DNA from: an uncultured Sphingomonas sp.
GTDB lineage: Bacteria > Pseudomonadota > Alphaproteobacteria > Sphingomonadales > Sphingomonadaceae
Assembly: GCF_913062585.1 (NCBI RefSeq)
Contig: NZ_CAJXWX010000026.1
Span: 1 to 62,616 of the forward strand
Length of the DNA: 62,616 nucleotides
Reading direction: 5' to 3'
Below are positions 34,730 through 43,102 of the stretch, in pieces. Below the pieces are notes generated by a model. It worked only from the letters and a program-made list of their open reading frames with translations. It was not told the origin of the DNA and did no database searches. A program made the translations under genes and the position numbers. The first letter of the stretch is position 1, and the number at the start of each line of letters is the position of its first letter.

Positions 34730-36207
34730 GCACGCCCCGCCGGATCGTCATTGCTGGCGGCGGCACCGCCGGCTGGATGGCCGCCGCCGCCATGGCCCGC
34801 ACGCTGGGTCGCGCCGTCACCGTGACGCTGGTGGAATCGGACGCGATCGGCACGATCGGCGTCGGCGAGTCGACCATCCCGCCGATCATCACCTTCAACC
34901 GGCTGCTCGGCATCAACGAGGCCGAGTTCATGGCCGCGACCCAGGCGACCTTCAAGCTGGGCATCCAGTTCGACGGGTGGAAGGGGCCGGAGGACCGCTA
35001 TTTCCATTCCTTCGGCCTGACCGGCAAGGATCATTGGGCGGCGGGCTTCCAGCATTTCTGGCTCGACGGCCGCACCCGCGGCCATGACGCGTCCTATGAC
35101 GAATATTGCCTGGAGCTGGTCGCCGCGCGCGAGGGCAAGTTCGCGCATCTGCCGGACGAGCGGATGAACTATGCCTATCAGCTCGATTCGACGCTCTATG
35201 GCCGGTTCCTGCGCCGCATGGCGGAGGGCGACGGCGCGACGCGGATCGAGGGGCGGATCGCCGAGGTCGCGCTGGCCCCCGATAGCGGCGACATCGCCGC
35301 CCTGGTGCTGGACGACGGTCGGCGGGTCGAGGGCGACCTGTTCCTCGACTGCACCGGCTTTCGCGCGCTGCTGATCGAGCGTGCGCTGCATGTCGGGTTC
35401 GACGACTGGAGCCATTACCTGCCCTGCGACGCCGCCGTCGCGGTGCAGACCGAAAGCGTGCGACCGCCCGTCCCCTACACCCGCGCCATCGCGCATGAGG
35501 CCGGGTGGCAGTGGCGCATCCCGCTGCAGCACCGGGCGGGCAACGGCATCGTCTATTGCAGCCGCTATATGGATCACGACACGGCGCGCGAAACGCTGCT
35601 CGCCACGGTCGAGGGCAAGGTGCTGACCGAGCCCAACATGCTGCGCTTCCAGACCGGCGCGCGCCGCAAGCAATGGCATCGCAACTGCATCGCGGTCGGC
35701 CTGTCGGGCGGCTTCCTGGAACCGCTGGAATCGACCAGCATCCACCTGATCCAGCGCGCCATCCTGCGGCTGATCCGTCTGCTCCCCGGCGGTCCGATCA
35801 GCGCGCATGACGTGGCCGAATTCAACGATCAGCAGATGACCGACATGGTCCAGATCCGCGACTTCCTGATCCTGCACTATAAGGTCCATGAACGGCGCGA
35901 CACGGCCTTTTGGCGGCAATGCGCCGATATGGAGATACCCGACAGCCTGGCGCACAGGATCGCGCTGTTCCGCGAGACGGGGCGCGTCTTCCGCCGCAAT
36001 GACGAGCTGTTCGCCGAGAATAGCTGGGTACAGGTGATGATGGGCCAGGGCATCATGCCGGAAAGCCATCACCCGATCACAGCGCGACTGTCCGACGAAG
36101 AGCTGGACCGGCTGCTGACCACGCTACGCCAGAATGTCGCGACCACGGTGCGCGGCCTGCCGCCCCATGCGGACTATGTCGCGCGCCATTGCGGCACGGC
36201 GGCCTGA
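34726..36207 (+). CDS. tryptophan-halogenase-family flavoprotein (second copy)
   Basis: A 493-residue protein with a complete set of halogenase features: FAD motif GGGTAGWM, VGESTIPPIITFNRLLG, Lys77 in ATFKLGIQFDGW, the WxWxIP motif as WQWRIP, and FLEPLESTSIHLIQ with the conserved Glu-Ser. It is therefore better conserved at the active site than the copy at 31433. It lacks a partner flavin reductase nearby; general cell reductases could supply FADH2. It starts by ATGA overlap with the cupin gene and ends 8 bases before the LacI gene. Substrate unknown; free tryptophan is possible but a sugar-linked or protein-bound group is equally open. Confidence 0.85.
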   Translation: MSTPRRIVIAGGGTAGWMAAAAMARTLGRAVTVTLVESDAIGTIGVGESTIPPIITFNRLLGINEAEFMAATQATFKLGIQFDGWKGPEDRYFHSFGLTGKDHWAAGFQHFWLDGRTRGHDASYDEYCLELVAAREGKFAHLPDERMNYAYQLDSTLYGRFLRRMAEGDGATRIEGRIAEVALAPDSGDIAALVLDDGRRVEGDLFLDCTGFRALLIERALHVGFDDWSHYLPCDAAVAVQTESVRPPVPYTRAIAHEAGWQWRIPLQHRAGNGIVYCSRYMDHDTARETLLATVEGKVLTEPNMLRFQTGARRKQWHRNCIAVGLSGGFLEPLESTSIHLIQRAILRLIRLLPGGPISAHDVAEFNDQQMTDMVQIRDFLILHYKVHERRDTAFWRQCADMEIPDSLAHRIALFRETGRVFRRNDELFAENSWVQVMMGQGIMPESHHPITARLSDEELDRLLTTLRQNVATTVRGLPPHADYVARHCGTAA

Positions 36208-36215
36208 ACCCGCTC

Positions 36216-37286
36216 ATGCCGCCCCGCCGCCGCCAGTCCGTCACCATCCGCCACGTCGCCGCCGATGCAGGTGTCTCGCTCCAGACCGTCAGCCGGGTCA
36301 TCAACAAGGAACCCAATGTCCGGCCCGAGATGATGGAGCGGGTCCAGGCGTCGATCGCCAAGCTCGGCTATGTCCCCTCGATCGCGGCGCAACGCATGGG
36401 GGGATCGCGCTCCTATCTGATCGTCGCCCTCAACGACCGCGAACGCACCATTGCCGGCTGGCGCAACCGCGAAGGCACCGACTGGGTCGACCAGATGATG
36501 CTGGGCGGCATGTTGACCTGCGCCGAACATGGTTATCGCCTGATCGTCGAGTTGGTCGACACGCATAGCGACCATATCGAACGCGAATTGCTGGGCGCGA
36601 TCGCCGCCTTGCAGCCCGACGGCGTGATCCTGACCCCGCCGCATTCCGGCAATCCCCTCATCACCCGGTTGCTGGAGGAACGTGGCATCAGCTTTGCCCG
36701 GATCGGCTCGCGGAAACCCGGCAGCGGCTTCGCGGTCTCGATCGACGACGAAGGAGCCGCGCGCCTGGCGACCGACCACCTCGCCGCCCTCGGCCATCGC
36801 CGCATCGGCTTCATCGCCGGACCGGACGACTATGAGCTTAGCGGCTTGCGGGTGGAGGGTTGGCGCAAGTCGATGGCCGCCGCCGGTCTGTCCTGCGACG
36901 GGCTTTTGGCGCAGGGGGATTTCAGCTTCGCCTCGGGCCGCGATGCTGCGGTCAAGCTCCTCGATGCGCCCCTGGCGCCGACCGCGATCATCGCCAGCAG
37001 CGACCAGATGACGCTCGCCACCCTGGAACTGGCCCGTGAACGAGGGCTCGCGGTGCCCGGCGACCTGTCGCTGGTCAGCTTCGACGACACGCCCATCGTG
37101 CGGTTCGTCGATCCTCCCCTGACCGCCGTGGTCCAACCCATCGCCAAGGTGACGGCCCGCGCCGTGGAACTGATCATCGCCGCGCAACTGGGCCAAGCCG
37201 TGCCTGAAGGGCCATTGACCACCTCGGCAGAGCTGGTCGCTCGCCAATCGACCGGCCCGGCACCTCATATCGGGCGCGCCGTTTAA
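36216..37286 (+). CDS. LacI-family transcriptional regulator
   Basis: A 356-residue regulator. The helix-turn-helix and hinge helix are at residues 10-60 (TIRHVAADAGVSLQTVSRVINKE, GYVPSIAAQRM). The periplasmic-binding-protein-like sugar domain follows (IGFIAGPDDYELSGLRVEGW, TAIIASSDQMTLATLELARERGLAVPGDLSLVSFDDTPIVR). It is last in the receptor/halogenase/SapC run and the obvious regulator for the GAACGTTC pair in front of the receptor. I took the ATG at 36216 (MPPRRRQ); an upstream GTG/ATG-type start would overlap the halogenase end. Confidence 0.9.
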   Translation: MPPRRRQSVTIRHVAADAGVSLQTVSRVINKEPNVRPEMMERVQASIAKLGYVPSIAAQRMGGSRSYLIVALNDRERTIAGWRNREGTDWVDQMMLGGMLTCAEHGYRLIVELVDTHSDHIERELLGAIAALQPDGVILTPPHSGNPLITRLLEERGISFARIGSRKPGSGFAVSIDDEGAARLATDHLAALGHRRIGFIAGPDDYELSGLRVEGWRKSMAAAGLSCDGLLAQGDFSFASGRDAAVKLLDAPLAPTAIIASSDQMTLATLELARERGLAVPGDLSLVSFDDTPIVRFVDPPLTAVVQPIAKVTARAVELIIAAQLGQAVPEGPLTTSAELVARQSTGPAPHIGRAV

Positions 37287-37303
37287 ACAAGGACAACGCC
37301 CTT

Positions 37304-37354
37304 CATTAGACATTGCTAATGTATCAGTGTGCAGTGTATGAGCAGTGTCTAATG
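37304..37354. promoter_or_regulatory. inverted-repeat operator in front of ArsR
   Basis: CATTAGACATTGCT (37304-37317) and AGCAGTGTCTAATG (37341-37354) are complementary at 13 of 14 positions. Inside the first arm, CATTAG-N6-CTAATG (37304-37321) is itself a palindrome. The block ends 11 bases before the ArsR start and overlaps its likely promoter, as expected for autorepression. Confidence 0.68.
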
Positions 37355-37365
37355 GAGTGGCGATA

Positions 37366-37680
37366 ATGTCCAAACCGCCGATGGATCTGGCGAGTTTCGA
37401 GGCGAAGGCCGGACAGGTTGCCGACACGCTGAAGGCGATCGGCAATGCGCGGCGGCTGATGCTGCTGTGCAAGTTGGTCGAGCATGGCGAGGTGTCGGTC
37501 GGCGACCTCGCCCGTGATGTCGGGCTGTCGCAATCGGCCTGTTCGCAGCATCTTGCCAGGATGCGTGACGAGGGCTTGGTCACCTATCGACGCGAGAGCC
37601 AGACGCTGTGGTACGCGATCACCGATCACCGCGTCGAAGCGCTGCTTGCCACGCTCTACCAGCTCTATTGCAAGGATTGA
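37366..37680 (+). CDS. ArsR-family repressor (sulfur/redox type by context)
   Basis: A 104-residue winged-helix regulator. Helix-turn-helix: VSVGDLARDVGLSQSACSQHLARMRDEGLVTYRRE. It has Cys in LLCKLVE (residue 36), SACSQH (55) and YCKD (102). The first two positions resemble the Cys pair of BigR/SqrR-type persulfide sensors, which usually sit with rhodanese genes, as here. Metal sensing is the alternative. GGAGTGG precedes the ATG at 37366. The rhodanese gene starts 4 bases after the stop. Confidence 0.86.
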   Translation: MSKPPMDLASFEAKAGQVADTLKAIGNARRLMLLCKLVEHGEVSVGDLARDVGLSQSACSQHLARMRDEGLVTYRRESQTLWYAITDHRVEALLATLYQLYCKD

Positions 37681-37684
37681 TGCG

Positions 37685-38218
37685 ATGACGCTTATATTCC
37701 TTTCGCCCGCCGACGCGCGCGCGGCGATCGACGCCGGTGCGCGCCTGATCGACATTCGCGGTGCCGACGAACATGCGCGCGAACGCATTCCCGGCGCGGT
37801 GAATGTGCCGCTCGATCGCATCGGCGATCTGCCGTGCGATGGTCGTCCGGTCGTCTTCCACTGCAAATCGGGTATGCGCACCGCGGCCAGTACGGCGCAG
37901 CTGGGGGCGGCAGCGGGGGATGTGTCCGCCTATATTCTCGGCGGCGGTATCGAGGCATGGCGTCAGGCCGGACATCCCATCGTCGTCGATCGGTCGCAGC
38001 CGCTGGACATCATGCGGCAGGTGCAAATGATTGCGGGCGCGCTGGTGCTGACTGGCATATTGTTGGGCCTGTTCGTCGCCCCCGGCTTCCTCGGCCTGTC
38101 GGCGTTCGTCGGGGCGGGACTGATGTTCGCCGGCGTGACCGGGTGGTGCGGCATGGCCAATTTGCTGCGCCTGATGCCGTGGAACCGGCGCGCGATGGCG
38201 TCATCAATCAGGTCGTAA
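37685..38218 (+). CDS. rhodanese-domain protein with DUF2892 membrane tail
   Basis: A 177-residue inner-membrane protein. The rhodanese domain (about 1-105) has LIDIRGADEHARERIPGAVNVPL and the active-site loop with Cys60 in FHCKSGMRT. The C-terminal part has two hydrophobic helices (IAGALVLTGILLGLFVAPGFL and LSAFVGAGLMFAGVTG) with a WCGMANLLRLMPWN ending, the DUF2892 pattern. It transfers sulfane sulfur at the cytoplasmic membrane face. Being co-transcribed with ArsR suggests induction by persulfide or sulfide stress. Confidence 0.86.
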   Translation: MTLIFLSPADARAAIDAGARLIDIRGADEHARERIPGAVNVPLDRIGDLPCDGRPVVFHCKSGMRTAASTAQLGAAAGDVSAYILGGGIEAWRQAGHPIVVDRSQPLDIMRQVQMIAGALVLTGILLGLFVAPGFLGLSAFVGAGLMFAGVTGWCGMANLLRLMPWNRRAMASSIRS

Positions 38219-38281
38219 CGTCATGATCGCGGCGCCCCATGCGCCACCAAGGGGTGCCCGCATGTTCGCCGCCGACATCTC

Positions 38282-39406
38282 TCAAGCAATCGCCTGTTCG
38301 CCGACCACCTTCAGCCCATAGCCGTCCAGCGCCACCAGCATATGGTGGCTGTTGGTCAGCAGCACGATGTCCTCCACGCCCAGCGCGTTCAGGATCATCG
38401 CCCCGACGCCATAGTCGCGCAGTTCCTCCCGATCGGGCAGGGGCGTGCCGCTGCGCGCATGGATGGCCAGCGTCAGCCCGTCGGGGCGCGGGCGGTCGAT
38501 CACGACGACGACCCCTGCCCCCTCCGCGGCGATCATGCGCATCGACTTGGCGAGCAGTTGCGCCCTGGCGCCCGTCTCGCCGAAAATATCGGCAAAGGGC
38601 GACAGCGAGTGCATCCGCACCAAAGTCGGCCTGTCGGGGTCGATCCGGCCCTTGACCAGCGCAACCTGCTCGCTGCCCGTCGCCTTGTTCCAGAAGGTCA
38701 TGGCGCGCCACTGGCCGCCCCATTCGCTTTCGAACACCGTCTCCGCGCGCTTCTCGACCAGATGGTCGTGGCGGCGGCGATAGGCAATCAGGTCGCGGAT
38801 CGTGCCGATCTTGAGGTTGTGGCGCTGCGCGAAGGAGACGAGGTCGTCCATCCGCGCCATCGTCCCATCCTCGTTCATGATCTCACAGATCACGCCCGAA
38901 GGGTTCAGCCCGGCGAGGCGCGATACGTCGACCGCCGCCTCGGTATGGCCCGCGCGCACCAGCACGCCGCCTTCGCGCGCGACCAGCGGAAAGACATGCC
39001 CCGGCGTCACGATCGAGGCGGCATCATGGTTCGCATCAATCGCCACCGCGATGGTCCGCGCACGGTCGGCGGCCGAGATGCCAGTGGTCACGCCCTCGCG
39101 CGCCTCGATCGAGACGGTGAAGGCGGTTTCGTGGCGGGTGCCGTTGGCCTTGGTCATCGGCCCGATACCCAGCTGCTCCACGCGTGCCCGGGTCAGCGCC
39201 AGGCAGACCAGCCCGCGCCCGTGTCGCGCCATGAAGTTGATCGCGTCGGGCGTCGCCATCTGCGCCGGGATGACGAGATCGCCCTCATTCTCGCGGTCCT
39301 CGTCATCGACCAGGATGAACATCCGGCCGTTGCGCGCCTCGTCGATGATCTCCTCCGGGGTCGAGAGAAAGGCGTGTCCGACGGGCGCCAGTGCACATGT
39401 CTGCAT
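38282..39406 (-). CDS. ribB: 3,4-dihydroxy-2-butanone-4-phosphate synthase with a degenerate GTP cyclohydrolase II tail
   Basis: A 374-residue RibBA-shaped protein. The RibB domain (1-205) is intact: [73 protein letters not shown]-like and [15 protein letters not shown]. In the RibA-like tail, the zinc Cys cluster of cyclohydrolase II (C...RCDCG) is replaced by [15 protein letters not shown], so GTP cyclohydrolase activity is unlikely. It makes the four-carbon precursor of riboflavin. It is last in the operon with the flavin reductase, maleate isomerase and CN hydrolase, so it may raise flavin supply for the flavoenzymes of this region. AAGGAG precedes the ATG. Confidence 0.88.
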   Translation of the reverse strand: [374 protein letters not shown]

Positions 39407-39410
39407 GGAC

Positions 39411-40040
39411 CTACTCCTTGGCCAAAATGGGAAGCGAGGGGCGAAGCATCTCGAACATGTCGCTCTGGCGGCCATACCAGCCCGCGCCATGCAGCCGCGA
39501 AATCAGCTTCATCGCGGTGATGTCGAAATGCAGCCGCGTGGCATCGGTCACGAAGGCATCGGCGATATGCGCATGGACGATCTCGGCCAGCACCGCGATC
39601 TGGTTGGGTCCGGTTTCGACGATATGCCGCGCCTGACATTCGAAGCCGACCGGCGCGCTGGCGATCCGAGCCGCCTTGACCGCCACACCGGGCACCATCT
39701 CCAGCCCGACTAGAGCGCCCTCATCGACCTCCGCCGGGTGGTCGATGCTGGTGTGGTTCATGCGCTCCGCATGGGCTTCGTCGACCAGATGGACGATGAA
39801 TTCGCCGGTACTGCGGATATTGGCGGCGGTGTCCTTCATACCCTTAGCCGGATGCGCGACCAGCCCCAGCACGATCATCGGCGGGTCGTTTCCGATGGCG
39901 TTGAAGAAGCTATAGGGCGCGAGGTTGAGCACCCCCTCGGCCGACACGCTGGAGACCCAGGCGATCGGCCGGGGCGTGATGCAGGCCCCTATGATCTTGT
40001 ACCGGCTGGCGGCATCCAGCGTGCGCATGTCGACCTGCAT
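39411..40040 (-). CDS. flavin reductase-like (FMN-binding split-barrel) protein
   Basis: A 209-residue protein of the Flavin_Reduct family. Visible are PRPIAWVSSVSAEGVLNLAPYSFFNAIGNDPPMIVLGL, a flavin-binding block, and FIVHLVDEAHAERMN; SAPVGFECQARHIVETGPNQIAVLAEIVHAHI is the second conserved part. It would reduce FMN or FAD with NAD(P)H or bind FMN for another redox role. Unlike the smaller reductase at 56198, it is of the longer type, often next to ring-cleavage genes. It follows maleate isomerase with 14 bases between, and RibB starts 4 bases after it. Confidence 0.83.
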   Translation of the reverse strand: MQVDMRTLDAASRYKIIGACITPRPIAWVSSVSAEGVLNLAPYSFFNAIGNDPPMIVLGLVAHPAKGMKDTAANIRSTGEFIVHLVDEAHAERMNHTSIDHPAEVDEGALVGLEMVPGVAVKAARIASAPVGFECQARHIVETGPNQIAVLAEIVHAHIADAFVTDATRLHFDITAMKLISRLHGAGWYGRQSDMFEMLRPSLPILAKE

Positions 40041-40054
40041 CGGGGCCGCTCCCG

Positions 40055-40810
40055 TCAGTAACGGCCGCCGAGCAGCGCACCCGCGTCCGGCACGCGCCGC
40101 TCCAGCCCCAGCCGGTCGAGCATCTGGTGCGTCGTGCACACCGCCGCCGATACGACCGGAATGCCGATCGCATCCTCCAGCCGCTGGATGATCGGCAAGG
40201 ACGGCATCTGCACGCAGGCCGAGGCGACGAAGGCATCCACGCCGGTCCGGTCGACGCGCTTGTAGATCTCCAGCAACCGCTCGGGATCATGCCGCCCGAC
40301 CTCCAGATTGTCGGGGATTTCCAGCGCGGTGAAGTCGTGGACCGTGATCCCCTCATGCTCGATATAATCGACCACCAGCTGGGTCAGCGGCTTCATATAG
40401 GGGCAGATGACCGAGATCTTCTTGGCCCCCATCCGCTTCAGCCCGTCGACCAGCGCGCCCGCGCTCGTCACCACCGGGGCGGCGGCATTGTTCTCGACCG
40501 TCCGCGCATGGAGCCGCGCCTCGGACTCGCGATGATAGCCCTTGCCCATGCTCATGATCGCGACGAGGCAGGCATAGCCCAGCACATCGACCCGCGCGTC
40601 GGACAGCTCCGTCGCGCAGCGATCGCTGTCGCGGTCCATCGCCTCCAGCTCTTCCTTGACCACCTTCTTCATCCGCATCCGGCTGGAATGGAAGGTGAAG
40701 CGCTCCGGCAGAATGCCCTCACGCGCGCGGAGCATGGCGGGGATTTCGGTTTCCATGGTGGTGTTGGACGACGGCACGATCTGGCCGATGCGATAGCTGC
40801 GGGCGGTCAT
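40055..40810 (-). CDS. maleate cis-trans isomerase
   Basis: A 251-residue member of the Asp/Glu racemase superfamily. The N-terminal IGQIVPSSNTTMETEIPAM is the maleate isomerase signature. The two active-site Cys are Cys81 (GYACLVAIMSMG) and Cys199 (VASACVQMPSLP). It converts maleate to fumarate without cofactors, as NicE does in nicotinate degradation. No other nicotinate genes are present, so here maleate would come from ring cleavage of a gentisate-like compound. It is between the CN hydrolase gene (28 bases upstream) and the flavin reductase. Confidence 0.88.
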   Translation of the reverse strand: MTARSYRIGQIVPSSNTTMETEIPAMLRAREGILPERFTFHSSRMRMKKVVKEELEAMDRDSDRCATELSDARVDVLGYACLVAIMSMGKGYHRESEARLHARTVENNAAAPVVTSAGALVDGLKRMGAKKISVICPYMKPLTQLVVDYIEHEGITVHDFTALEIPDNLEVGRHDPERLLEIYKRVDRTGVDAFVASACVQMPSLPIIQRLEDAIGIPVVSAAVCTTHQMLDRLGLERRVPDAGALLGGRY

Positions 40811-40838
40811 GGTGATCCTCTCTGGATGATGTTCGGTA

Positions 40839-41846
40839 TCAGGGCTGGGCGTCGATGCCGGTTTCGGGCTCGGGCGCGGGCGGCGCCGTCTCGATCCGCA
40901 CCGGCTGTTGCGGCGCCGCGTTCACGCGCAGGTCGAACACGTCGAAACGGTTATAATGGCCGATAATGTCGTGCATCTGCTTGGGCTGGATGCAGCGGGA
41001 CAGGTCGATCTCGCCGTAGACGATGCCTTCCTCGTCGATCAGCGGCTGGCCGACCACACGGCCATCGGGGCCGAGGATGCCGGAAAAGGCGCTGTTCTTT
41101 CGTTCCAGCCGCGCGCGGGCGTCCGGCACCAGCGTCTCCATCGCCGCGACGATCTCCTCCGACACGGTCGAGCAGGAGACGATGGTGAACAGCTTCCCCT
41201 CGAAGCAATGTGCCGCAGCGCGGACCTTGATCGCCTCGGCCATGTCGTAATCGGCGGGTGCGACGGGCAGCGCGATATAGCTGGCGATATGGACCAGCTC
41301 GCCCTGCGCCAGCAGGCTGAACCGCGCGAGCGTGTTGGTATTCTCGCCACAGGCCAGCCCGCCCAGCGGCCCGATCGCGGTGTCATAGACCTTCAGCGTT
41401 GACCCGTCGCCATGCGCCCAGGTCAGCTTCTCCGCCCAGGTCGGCACCAGCTTGCGATGCTTGCCCAGGATCGTGCCGTCGGGGCCGATAAAGACCAGCG
41501 TGTTGTAGAGCGTGGCCAGCGACACCGGGCTGCGTTCGTTGACGCCGATGACGACATGCACCCCCGCCTCGCGCGCGGCGGTGCAGACCCGGTCGATCTC
41601 CGGCCCCGGCACCAGGATCGAGGCGCGGGCCAGCTTCTCGAACCACGGGCTTCCCGCGATCGGATCGGCGATCCAGCTCCAATAGGGATAGCCGGCGACG
41701 AACACCTCCGGGAAGGCGACCAGCTCGGCGCCGTTCGCCGCCGCCTCGCGAATCAGGCTGGCAGCCTTGTCGACGGTGGCAGCGGGATCGAGGAAAACGG
41801 GCGCGGCCTGGACCGCGGCGGCCTTGAATCGAGGCAGGTTCAGCAT
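40839..41846 (-). CDS. nitrilase-superfamily carbon-nitrogen hydrolase
   Basis: A 335-residue enzyme. The Glu-Lys-Cys triad is Glu47 (VAFPEVFVAGYP), Lys132 (GKHRKLVPT) and Cys166 (GGLACGENTN). Classical plant and bacterial nitrilases have CWEH at the Cys; here it is CGEN, a variant subgroup, so the substrate may be a nitrile or an amide. The 30 C-terminal residues are Pro/Glu-rich. The gene heads the minus operon with maleate isomerase, which suggests hydrolysis of maleamate to maleate and ammonia. Indole-3-acetonitrile hydrolysis is an alternative. AAGGAA precedes the ATG at 41846. Confidence 0.85.
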   Translation of the reverse strand: MLNLPRFKAAAVQAAPVFLDPAATVDKAASLIREAAANGAELVAFPEVFVAGYPYWSWIADPIAGSPWFEKLARASILVPGPEIDRVCTAAREAGVHVVIGVNERSPVSLATLYNTLVFIGPDGTILGKHRKLVPTWAEKLTWAHGDGSTLKVYDTAIGPLGGLACGENTNTLARFSLLAQGELVHIASYIALPVAPADYDMAEAIKVRAAAHCFEGKLFTIVSCSTVSEEIVAAMETLVPDARARLERKNSAFSGILGPDGRVVGQPLIDEEGIVYGEIDLSRCIQPKQMHDIIGHYNRFDVFDLRVNAAPQQPVRIETAPPAPEPETGIDAQP

Positions 41847-41855
41847 GAGGCGTTC

Positions 41856-41869
41856 CTTGCATGTGCAAG
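41856..41869. promoter_or_regulatory. palindrome of motif B (TTGCA..TGCAA), candidate MarR operator
   Basis: CTTGCATGTGCAAG has perfect 6-base arms around a TG centre. It overlaps the leader of the CN hydrolase operon, 10 bases before its ATG. A related palindrome lies at 48038-48051 before the isatin-hydrolase-like gene. Confidence 0.55.
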
Positions 41870-41885
41870 TTTTTCCTAACCCCGA

Positions 41886-41920
41886 TTGACAGCGCTTGGC
41901 AAGATATTTTAAGCCTGAAC
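41886..41920 (+). promoter_or_regulatory. promoter with motif A operator before the ring-cleavage gene
   Basis: TTGACA at 41886-41891 is a consensus -35 box. Motif A, TTTTAAGCCTGAAC (41907-41920), covers the expected -10 position (best -10 match TTTAAG, 41908-41913, 16-base spacer). The same motif occurs before the hydroxylase (47456) and the indole oxygenase/AraC pair (57993). AAGGAG at 41935-41940 serves the dioxygenase ATG. Confidence 0.58.
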
Positions 41921-41947
41921 TAATTTGACGCGACAAGGAGATCGAGC

Positions 41948-43075
41948 ATGTCGACGGAGAGCTATGACGCATTTCGCGAGGATGTCGCGGGCCGTGCCAA
42001 TGTCAGCGATACGGCCGAACTGGTCGATTTCTACCGCGATCTCGAAGACCAGCACGCAGGCGCATTGTGGACCGTCGCCAACAAGATCGAACCCTGGGAA
42101 CCCAAGTCCCAGTCGGTGCCGGTCGTCTGGCACTATGACCGCCTGCGCGACCATGTGCTGCGCGCGCTGGAACTGGTCAGCCCGGAAAAGGCCGGGCGCC
42201 GCGTCGTCTATCTCGCCAATCCGGGACGGCGCGACGTGTCGGCGGCGGTAGGCTGGCTCTATACCGGCCTGCAGGTGATGGGGCCAGGCGAGGTCGCCTC
42301 GGCACACCGCCACTCCGCCTCCGCGCTGCGCTTCATCATGGAGGGATCGGGCGCGTTCACCAATGTCGACGGGCACAAGATGACGCTCGGTCGCAACGAC
42401 TTCGTTCTGACCCCCAACGGCACCTGGCACGAACATGGCGTAGCGGAGGACGGCTCGGTCTGCATCTGGCAGGACGGACTCGACATCCCGCTGATGAACG
42501 CGCTGGAGGCCAATTTCTACGAGGTCCACCCCGATCTCAACCAGGCGGTCGGCTACGCGGTCGACGACTCCACCGCGACCTGGGGCAATGCCGCGCTGCT
42601 GCCCGCCGGGGAAAGCTGGTCGAAGCGTTACTCGCCGCTGCTGAAGTACGAGTGGGAGCCGACCTATGAGGCGCTGCTCCGCTATTCTCGCGCGACGGAC
42701 GGATCGCCCTTCGACGGCATCCACATGAACTATGTGAACCCGTTCAACGGCGGCCCGCCCATGTCGACCATCGGCGCGTCGATGCAGCTTCTCCGTCCCG
42801 GCGAACATACCAAGGCGCATCGCGAGGTCGGCAGCTTCGTCTATCAATGCGCCAAGGGCTCGGGCCATTCGATCATCGGCGGCAAGCGCTTCGACTGGAA
42901 GGAGCGCGACATCTTCGTCGTGCCGTCCTGGATGTGGCACGAGCATGTCAACGGATCGGCGAGCGAGGACGCCTGCCTGTTTTCCTTCCACGATCTGCCC
43001 GCGATGCGCGCGCTCAATCTCTACCGATCGGAAGCCTTTGCCGACAATGGCGGGCACCAGCCGGTCCTGTCCTGA
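41948..43075 (+). CDS. gentisate 1,2-dioxygenase-like bicupin ring-cleavage enzyme
   Basis: A 375-residue bicupin. The N-terminal cupin carries the iron ligands His120 and His122 (ASAHRHSAS) and His161 (TWHEHG), with GSGAFTNVDGHKMTLGRNDFVLTPNGTWHEHG-type strands. The C-terminal cupin has HTKAHREVGSFVYQ and PSWMWHEHVNGS. Gentisate dioxygenases split the ring between the carboxyl- and ortho-substituted carbons to give maleylpyruvate; relatives accept 5-amino- or 5-nitro-salicylate and hydroxyanthranilates. Here the likely substrate is gentisate or 5-hydroxyanthranilate. The hydrolase gene follows 27 bases downstream in the same operon. Confidence 0.87.
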   Translation: MSTESYDAFREDVAGRANVSDTAELVDFYRDLEDQHAGALWTVANKIEPWEPKSQSVPVVWHYDRLRDHVLRALELVSPEKAGRRVVYLANPGRRDVSAAVGWLYTGLQVMGPGEVASAHRHSASALRFIMEGSGAFTNVDGHKMTLGRNDFVLTPNGTWHEHGVAEDGSVCIWQDGLDIPLMNALEANFYEVHPDLNQAVGYAVDDSTATWGNAALLPAGESWSKRYSPLLKYEWEPTYEALLRYSRATDGSPFDGIHMNYVNPFNGGPPMSTIGASMQLLRPGEHTKAHREVGSFVYQCAKGSGHSIIGGKRFDWKERDIFVVPSWMWHEHVNGSASEDACLFSFHDLPAMRALNLYRSEAFADNGGHQPVLS

Positions 43076-43102
43076 CCCCTCCCCTTTCCTGAAAGGATTA
43101 TC

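Noticed and set aside
40055..40810. Maleate isomerase as evidence for nicotinate degradation
   Set aside because: None of the nicotinate hydroxylases, the dihydroxypyridine dioxygenase or a formylmaleamate deformylase was found; a ring-cleavage bicupin and FAH hydrolase offer a closer source of maleate.
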